DNA of 64,000 nucleotides, taken from contig NZ_CP102770.1 in assembly GCF_038561935.1 (NCBI RefSeq), positions 6,696,001 to 6,760,000 of the forward strand, given 5' to 3'. Numbering within the stretch: the first letter of the stretch is position 1; each line of letters starts with the position of its first letter. Below, one piece after another: positions 62,801-64,000 of the stretch. The stretch is from Myxococcus stipitatus. GTDB lineage: Bacteria; Myxococcota; Myxococcia; Myxococcales; Myxococcaceae. A program made the translations under genes and the position numbers. The notes below the pieces were generated by a model that was given only the letters and a program-made list of their open reading frames with translations, had not been told where the DNA came from and made no database searches.

Positions 62801-64000
62801 CTCGCGAATGGAGGCCGCCTGTGCCGTGGGGTTCGGATGACCGAAGCCCCTTCCACCGCCCAGGTGCGCGACCGAGGTGCCCTTGAGCACGGCGTGGATG
62901 ACGTCGCGCTCCCGCTCCGCGTCCTTCAAGCGTCGGATGAGCACCGCGCCCACGCCCTCCCCCGCCGCCCAGCCCGAGCCCTCCGCGCTGAACGCGCAGC
63001 TCCGGCCGCTCTCGCTCACCAGGCCCAGGCTGGAGAGGAGGCTGAGGTGATACGGGTGCGCCAGGAGGTTCACGCCACCGACGAGGGCCGCGTCGCACTC
63101 GCCTCGGAGGATGCTCTCTCGCGCGAGGTGCAGGGCCGTCAGCGCCGACGAGCAGGAGGTGTCCAGCGCCATGCTCGGCCCCCGCAGGTTGAGCACGTGG
63201 GAGATGCGGTTGGCGATGGCCGAGTGCACCGAGTACGCCTTGGCCATCCCGCTGCGAGTCCACTCCGTCTGGCCGACGTTCTGGTAGTCGCTCCACATCA
63301 CGCCGACGAACACACCCACGCGCCGGGCGGAGGCATTCAGTCCCTCAGCCGTGTAGCCGGCGTTCTCCAGCGTCTCCCACATCACGGTGAGGAGCAGGCG
63401 CTCCTGCGGGTCCATCGCCCGTGCCTCGGCGGGAGCGATGCCGAAGAAGAGATGGTCGAAGCGGTCGATGTGCTCGAGGTACCCGGCGGAGCGTCCCGGC
63501 CCCACGCCTTCGCGGCCTTCCGGCGCGGCGCGGATGGCGCGATGGCCGGAGCGCAGGTTCTCCCAGAACCGCCCCAGGTCCTCCGCCTGCGGGTAGCGCC
63601 CTGCCAGGCCCACGATGGCGATGTCCGGCACGTCCGTCGTGGCGGATGCGCGGACCTCGTCGTAGTCCACGCGCCCTCCCAGCAGGCTGTGGACGACGAT
63701 GTGCGATTCGCTCAGCCGGAAGGAGGCGCGGACCTCATCGACGTTGATGGCGCCGATGGGCCGCAGCCCCAGCCCGAACTCCGCCTGCCGCATCATGAGC
63801 AGCTGGCCCAGGTAGCCCGCTTCCAGGGCGGCGAGGACGAGCGCGGCCTCCCTGTAGATGGGAGCGATGGCCTCCGGCTGGGCCACGAGGAAGAGCGCGA
63901 AGCCCGCGCCGTCGAAGTGAGGCCGGTTGTAATAGAAGTGGTGGTGACGCTCGAGGGTCGACTCGGAGAGCCGATACAGGCGTCCCTCGACGGGATGCAG
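46001..64000 (-). CDS. trans-AT polyketide synthase subunit (5' end beyond the window)
   Basis: 5999 residues are visible; the frame is open at the right edge. Order, counted from base 64000: C-terminal part of a nitroreductase-like oxidase 1-124; KS0 125-538; ACP (Ser about 750); KS 810-1239, KR 1397-1853, ACP (Ser 1926); KS0 1993-2403, methyltransferase 2577-2853 (VLDLGCGLGTD), ACP (Ser 2931); KS 2997-3420, DH 3580-3833, ACP (Ser 3888); KS 3952-4377, DH 4554-4800, KR 4814-5247, ACP (Ser 5315); KS 5390-5817; docking tail 5973-5999. All modules lack AT. An internal GTG at 63886 is not the start, because oxidase homology continues upstream of it. The upstream part probably carries the azole-forming NRPS module. 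Confidence 0.95.
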   Translation of the reverse strand: MHPVEGRLYRLSESTLERHHHFYYNRPHFDGAGFALFLVAQPEAIAPIYREAALVLAALEAGYLGQLLMMRQAEFGLGLRPIGAINVDEVRASFRLSESHIVVHSLLGGRVDYDEVRASATTDVPDIAIVGLAGRYPQAEDLGRFWENLRSGHRAIRAAPEGREGVGPGRSAGYLEHIDRFDHLFFGIAPAEARAMDPQERLLLTVMWETLENAGYTAEGLNASARRVGVFVGVMWSDYQNVGQTEWTRSGMAKAYSVHSAIANRISHVLNLRGPSMALDTSCSSALTALHLARESILRGECDAALVGGVNLLAHPYHLSLLSSLGLVSESGRSCAFSAEGSGWAAGEGVGAVLIRRLKDAERERDVIHAVLKGTSVAHLGGGRGFGHPNPTAQAASIREVLDAAGVAPETLGYVETAATGASMADAAEMAALSEVLGTRARASGPCLVGSVKPNIGHLEAASGLSQLTKVLLQLRHGSIAPTIDSEPQSPLIRPAPEVLAVNRTLVDWPRAGDVPPRALINAFGSTGSCAHAVIEGYRGPARRSSAVGPCVVVLSAVTQAQVARSARRLADHLTALPVVERPSLADIAFTLATGRLAMSSRLAVVAETVDDLVEKLRAVARGAQPGAAGIHQGQVTEARASQTSLTEKGADADTLGRGWVEGRAVDWTRHLPAEARRVELPTYSFEEHVHWLGGAAESVLPEPVMPAATARPELEAVCDFLARVYAEESELPLARVEPQVRFERLGLNSYLVGRLNTRLAREGLGGLSKTLFYERQSLQELASYLLEKHGEVLRKRLSVEGEKVVAAATTNEPIAIVGVAGRYPMAEDLDQLWENLARGRDCIVEVPAQRWDHTRYFDPRRGQPGKTYNKWGGFIEGADCFDPLFFGITPRDAEWIDPQERLFLETAWATVEDAGYTRESLKRSTGGSVGVFVGVMYGEYQLFGDPAGQAPVGQAYGSIANRVSYCLDISGPSLAVDTLCSSSLTAIHLAVESLRRGECAAAIAGGVNLSLHPSKYLLHAQAQMSASDGRCRSFGAGGDGFSPGEGVGAVLLKPLARAEADGDIIHAVIRATATNHGGRTSGYTVPNPSAQARLIEAALAAGCIEPESVSYIEAHGTGTSLGDPIEAAGIMEAMSAPGRERCAVGSIKSNIGHLESAAGIAALTKVLLQLRHGRIAPSLHSRVLNPHIDFSESPFFVPQELATWEAGRDSEGRPQRRRAGISSFGAGGANAHVIVEEYQSPARAPVAHEAKPELLVLSARTDERLKVAAGRLAAFLRRDDAPSLEDIAHTTRVGRESLARRVALIASTRAEAAAALQAFREGEVSSAVIQGASRMEAPAREVRSLDVVDSERARLRDLGARWVSGEDVSWRELGVGAKRVSLPTYPFERQRYWLPVTVPVRPPVDGAQVLLYQPEWRPLPVVKGAPAPTGPVLIFDTNPPFAAPWAEEAAASCTRVLPGRIFRRRDESTYEINPHSKDDFHQLTWELLRRGALPRSVLYRWAHPDILSGESVDDAFFSVFWLTKALMVAKAERVDLLFIHPWEKGMTVPRFAAMAAFARSLRRENPGYRFKTLAVDPDVPVSPLASLVAGELSTLESEPLEVRYAEGRRWGKFHVPVDAAREHEGATDMPGRPVYLVTGGTGAIGLLLAEHLVETERARVALLVRTPPTEAQEQRLRSLRDVIVIHGDVSRPEEVTAAVVAVKRRFSALHGVIHAAGTLRDGLLRDKSAEDARAVLSAKMAGVLALDEATRDESLVSFVCVSSLAGALGNAGQCDYAYANAFLDEFTLWREQQRLAGLRQGVTRSILWPPWAEGGMRVPEALMAEVTRRTGMLPLPSDEALGLWSRVTNSGPPVCVPLYGDPAKLHQVFQGEVAPPVVEPPPSPPPRDGLQDTMELLTRVLVEDTKIPMEEWDAGAPFAEYGLDSLAVGRVTRALEQFFGPLPQTLMLDHPTPRELGLHLSSLRRTPPPVPSRPTVSPRPAPVQRAEREEPGPDDIAIVAFDGRYPGAVTPEALWANLRAGVTSITPVPSSRWDARAHANIYCATGGFIADVEEFDYRFFHINPAEARQLHPEERLLLQCVWSLLERAGQGPASARDPRTGVFVGVTSLTYPLRSVESWVERGNTPPDVTTYSLANRLSHFFNWSGPSLVVDTACSSSLVALHLACESLRRGECESAVAAGANLYLHPSKYLRMCQNRLLATRPHGIFAREGDGFVPGEGIGAVLLMPLRRAIAGGHPIQGLIKATGVAHSGRTTHFLTPSASAQAALQRETLQRSGLSVDRIGYVELQAMGSSVGDAVEWSALKQVFEARSNERPCALGSLKPNIGHLESASGMAQLAKVLLQLRHEELAPSHFAPSLNRDISLEGAPFQLQRELAPWPRGGEAPRAALLSSQGAGGMQACVVIEEYVDPEAGTRVPVPERETLVPLSARTEAQLREAALQLRAFTATTEDPLSSIAFTLQTGREAWQHRLAVVAGSREELVRGLDDFLERRESGPRVLTGVVTRLHEPITVESSEWAGALARRDLTRLGQWWTHNVSIPWSEWMEGPPPRRILLPTYPFEKRRCWLLDEAEGTVVSRYYDLFALDSDVDEGEAHLVFAPLRERPDGFSWLKTFVEPAKHRAVYEQVVASQREMKELLLSRLPLTPGEFRVLDLGCGLGTDLLALAQRHPMISGHGHTLSPRQAEVCQRRFTTAGLAHRLEVSCRDSAHGDYADTYDAIIGFEVTFHIADKESLFGLVSRHLKPGGMLLLVDVVTTTVTEIEAAHLGQHTSTQQQFAEVLARHGLEVVEVIDASAPVGRFLDDPDFEKNLASLSAAHPSLLQTEPEHRGWHRFGMGLRMGLFRYLLMEVRHAGPSTDSLLERNAAAFAHATPYPGEPARPALPPERPRVAPEPGGSTEQQLRALVARILEYREDELDADARFTELGMSSLQQVLLVEEVNRTFGLKLKAHSIYDHSSIRDLARHVGAGVPGRPERVPAEVRPKPVTPPRADVRVQADDIAVVGLSARFPGAKDAKALWENLIKGVDSVREVPSERWSLDGFYDARGGTGRSVSKWAGFLDEVDCFDPLFFNIAPVEAEVMDPQQRLFLEACWHALEDAGHAGPRLSGLRCGVFAGVTSADYSYRVGSPAVSEQMAQAMLGNDHSILAARIAYHLNLKGPTLAVNTACSSSLVAVHLACQSLLRGETEMMLAGGVSLYLNPNAFVVMSQAGILSPGGRCRTFSAGADGIAVGEGVGVVVLKTLGRALADGDHIYGVIKGSGINQDGKTNGITAPSAESQSALERSVYERFGIHPETLTYVEAHGTGTLLGDPIEVAALTSAFAAQTSRKGFCAIGSVKSNIGHTSAAAGVAGLIKVLLSLEHGMLPPTLHASEVNPHIDFEESPFYVNHLPRPWVPDTGLGLRRAALSAFGFSGTNCHMVIEQPPPRRDAEEAEEVVLPLSAQTDAQLRELVERLRRQLSQLEQTRSLGDIAYTLQSGRRELPCRLALVASGRKEALERLRGVLAGESELEGVYRAGVDASRTSVAHGVAARWVKGEQVDWSPLHEGKRRQRVPLPLYPFARQRYWVDEAPKRTAPSPFSRRLQGSEFYLTDHVVDGQRVLPGVMALEFAWAACAGSLGTPARIESMVWTRPVHHTGTPLDVELRLAPGGDGADFELVDGRSKDVYSQGRIVLSRRSSGVERIDVQGLQARAVRVLDADAVYARFAARGLVYGPRLRSISRLYSGAEVALAELAPLSAHDGLTLHPWWLDGALQTILGLSSGDVGDPSMLRLPFSMEALELFAPLSSARYAHVQRTSGNGAGAVAKFDLCLLDGDGRVLARMRELALRATGARTAVAPSPAPVPRVPREGPLDGVEGHLRTVFARVLKLAPEQFDAAEPFEKYGIDSILVTRLTRELSKDFGPLSMTLLFECQTMGELARYLAERHGDAVLHLESTATDPAPRVVSTPVVEDGIAIIGVSGRYPQAATLEDFWENLRTGRDSIVPVPSERWDVNRFFNPDRTRLGSTYTRWGGFLDDADKFDPLFFNIPPSDAGLIDPQERLFLETAWATLEDAGYTRARLGRRVGVFVGVMYGEYQFLGVEALQAGGTIALNSSYASIANRVSYSLNLQGPSLAVDTMCSSALTAIHLACNALRQGECEAALAGGVNLSLHPNKYLSLSQGQFASTDGRCRSFGEGGDGYVPGEGVGAVLLKPLARAVADGDRVLGVIRGSALNHGGKTNGYTVPNPKAQGELIEAALQRSGVDPRTIGFVEAHGTGTSLGDPIEISALTHAFRRFTEDARFCGIGSVKSNIGHLESAAGIAALTKVLLQMRHRTLVPTLHVDSLNPHIDFEHSPFRVQRSEAPWVPVVPTESRLRAAISSFGAGGSNAHLVVEDWAPPASSAPRPEVQGAWLVPLSARDEDRLTDVVRRLRDHLRGAREAVRLDDLSYTLCVGREQMDERLALVVSSVDELVAALGRWLGGGRDEATFHRGRRAPGGARDSLPVGEGGPPLEVLARRWVRGAELPLTELPREGARIIALPTYPFARERHWFTPALSPRKEPRPSTRLDRDSVGVRGHEVAGRVIVPAATLLERVRASAGSDSVILRNVALTEPVDVTAGAVEVTVHFTPTSDEGVQEFEVISQHGETRRVHAQGRVARRTGAMPERVDLEALRARCGSSLRGSDVYSRFREAGLDYGPAFQSIQTLQGGEADALALLALPSEQESSRFALHPVLLDGAFQSVVGLFLSREAPSNGPATVPFAMGEVELLGALPSRCWAHVARSTRDTSNALLHKYDVRLLDDAGNVLARVSRLVSRPMATPGAQGTHYFRPVWVTSEVAPVAPPAPRVTLVLDTRDDVRTALPAPAVLVQPGSAFRRVDRLHYEVSPRSESDFSQLFDVLRSDGLEPECILHLWPLRSAPSLADFESLFQLTRAWVRQRGKKPARLLSVCEASGEGRPFCSGLGAFLRSVSLEDPTLRGSVLTVTGAKALTGEWLATLLTREVGSQEPEVLIDGEVRQVRGLEEVRRPIEWEGLPLKNRGRYLITGGLGGLGGLVATFLARQFKARLLLCGRSALDAMGAERLRQLTAVGADVHYQVADVAEPADCQRLAVEARTRLGGLDGIFHVAGVLRDSLLRTKSFADAEQVLRPKVHGAMNLEAAFSQEPLEVFVLFSSLAGALGNAGQSDYAFANGFLDGFADSRSGWTVSINWPLWDGGGMGLPPEERRWLAEQLGMTPLSPEAGLVALVDALRLPHSRLLVISGDGARVRTWTGARSAPLPASVPESPSPVESSDEGPRERIEHWLGGLLRAELQLGERALRMETPFEQYGLDSVRAIRLTRVLEGELGELSKTLFYEYPSLRELAGHLLEKYRPVLERKLGAPATPAAPPAPTRPEAESLRARAQERSGDIAIIGVAGRYPQAENLEVFWANLREGRDSITEIPASRWSLQRSFDADRSRPGTSYGKWGGFLDGVAEFDPLLFNISPREAEWMDPQERLFLQTAWHTFESAGYTRSRLTRDVGVYVGVMYSEYQLHGASTRDAEQGSAVSGSYAAIANRVSFFFDLAGPSIALDTMCSSSLVALHLACEAIRGGEVSMALAGGVNVSVHPQKYVNLSAGQFLSTDGRCRSFGAGGDGYVPGEGVGAVLLKSLEQAVRDGDPIHAIIKGSAINHGGRVNGYTVPNPNAQADVVARALSRAGVSAADLGYIEAHGTGTSLGDPIEIAGLDRVFRQAGAKSGSCAIGSVKSNIGHLEAAAGIAGLTKLLLQLRHRELVPSLHSEQLNPNLRLEETPFTVQRELAPWPESSRGPRRAGLSAFGAGGVNAHFVLEEYLPPREEPSPTSAIGPLPFVFSARTEASLLGIVKAMVGFLRGSRAAPRDVAFTLARGREAMEHRLVLMASDLMELSRRLEQVLAGRTEPSTSRGRVPLGREMLTKVEGRSLEDLARLWATEVDLDWSQLPALRGGRILPLPGYCFETRRYWLWPSETEPLALLRGLRDGALSIEEVEARMPAGEVR
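47940..52147 (-). other. PKS module: KS-DH-KR-ACP
   Basis: An active KS (DTMCSSAL, EAHGTGT), a DH (HEVAGRVIVP, LDGAFQ), a KR (GGLGGLGG, Tyr in SDYAFANGF) and an ACP (GLDS). It forms the second double bond, which gives a diene with the preceding module. Confidence 0.85.
52210..55010 (-). other. PKS module: KS-DH-ACP without a ketoreductase
   Basis: An active KS (NTACSSS, EAHGTGT, NIGHTS). The DH has HVVDGQRVLP and LDGALQ, so both the HxxxGxxxxP His and the DxxxQ Asp are intact. The ACP is GIDS. No KR lies between DH and ACP, yet the DH needs a hydroxyl substrate, so the KR must come from another module or act in trans. Confidence 0.8.
55080..58024 (-). other. PKS module: KS0-methyltransferase-ACP
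   Basis: The KS has Cys (DTACSSSL), but ELQAMGSS stands in place of EAHGTGT, so it is non-elongating. The methyltransferase has SAM motif I VLDLGCGLGTD and an upstream FSWLKTFVEP segment. The ACP has an SSL attachment motif (GMSSLQQ). KR module plus KS0-MT-ACP is the known trans-AT arrangement for beta-O-methylation. Confidence 0.75.
58100..61572 (-). other. PKS module: KS-KR-ACP
   Basis: An active KS (DTLCSSS, EAHGTGT, NIGHLES), a KR (GGTGAIG, Tyr in CDYAYANAF) and an ACP (GLDS). It extends the azole acyl unit by C2 and reduces the beta-keto group to hydroxyl, which the next module can methylate. Confidence 0.85.
61640..64000 (-). other. PKS part 1: nitroreductase/Ox end - KS0 - ACP
   Basis: The first 124 visible residues (HHHFYYNRPHF..., AGYLGQLLMMRQAEFGLGLRPIG) are the end of a SagB-type FMN oxidase, the domain that aromatises thiazolines and oxazolines in NRPS lines. 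The next KS keeps Cys (DTSCSSAL) and NIGHLE but has ETAATGAS instead of EAHGTGT, so it lacks the first active-site His and cannot condense (KS0). The ACP has GLNS rather than GLDS at the attachment Ser. It should simply pass the azole acyl chain on. Confidence 0.8.

Noticed and set aside
63886-64000. GTG at 63886 as the start of the large PKS protein
   Set aside because: The codons upstream to base 64000 continue the nitroreductase-like domain (HHHFYYNRPHF...) without a stop, so the gene is cut by the window.

Overview
This is a GC-rich (about 70%) chromosomal window from a fruiting myxobacterium of the Myxococcaceae, probably Myxococcus stipitatus or a close relative such as Stigmatella. The evidence is the strong G/C third-position bias, many secreted lipoproteins, an ECF42-type sigma factor with its DGPF partner, a fulvocin-like bacteriocin precursor and a very large trans-AT polyketide synthase (PKS).

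Layout. (1) 1-5606, minus strand: an M28 peptidase running off the left edge, then isoquinoline-1-oxidoreductase-type iorA/iorB with two haem-binding lipoproteins, an exported molybdenum hydroxylase with its electron-transfer partners. (2) 5682-7578: a RegB/RegA (PrrBA) redox two-component pair. (3) 7703-10469: a small secreted M23 peptidase and two HEAT-like envelope proteins. (4) 10676-16344, plus strand: thiD, the DGPF/ECF42 pair, a subtilase lipoprotein and a Qnr-like pentapeptide protein. (5) 16346-22968: an S41 peptidase, an SBBP/discoidin lipoprotein, a cold-shock protein, a fulvocin-C-like bacteriocin precursor and a class I terpene cyclase. (6) 23268-27165: a PQQ-type dehydrogenase lipoprotein with a 21-bp repeat, small lipoproteins and a decayed hydrolase. 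(7) 27495-30367: a scarred stretch with a broken IS3 element fused to an integrase remnant beside tRNA-Leu(UAA), and an intact IS630 element sitting exactly in the stop codon of a small lipoprotein gene. (8) 30507-64000: a UbiB-like kinase and an acyl-hydrolase-like AT on the plus strand, converging on the trans-acting AT and two giant PKS genes on the minus strand. The second PKS gene runs off the right edge.

The assembly line. Reading right to left in transcription order: [nitroreductase/Ox]-KS0-ACP; KS-KR-ACP + KS0-MT-ACP; KS-DH-ACP; KS-DH-KR-ACP; KS | KR-ACP (module split across two proteins) + KS0-MT-ACP; KS-KR-ACP; KS0-ACP-TE. No module contains an AT. The free AT at 33308-34183 would load malonyl units, and the AT homologue at 32335-33300 looks like a proofreading hydrolase. 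If the MT modules O-methylate, the collinear product is an azole-CH(OMe)-CH2-diene-CH(OMe)-CH2-CH(OH)-CH2-acyl chain. That matches, atom for atom as I remember it, the C1-C14 part of the monomer of the dimeric actin-binding macrodiolide rhizopodin. The window therefore most likely carries the downstream half of a rhizopodin-type (riz) cluster rather than an unknown PKS family.
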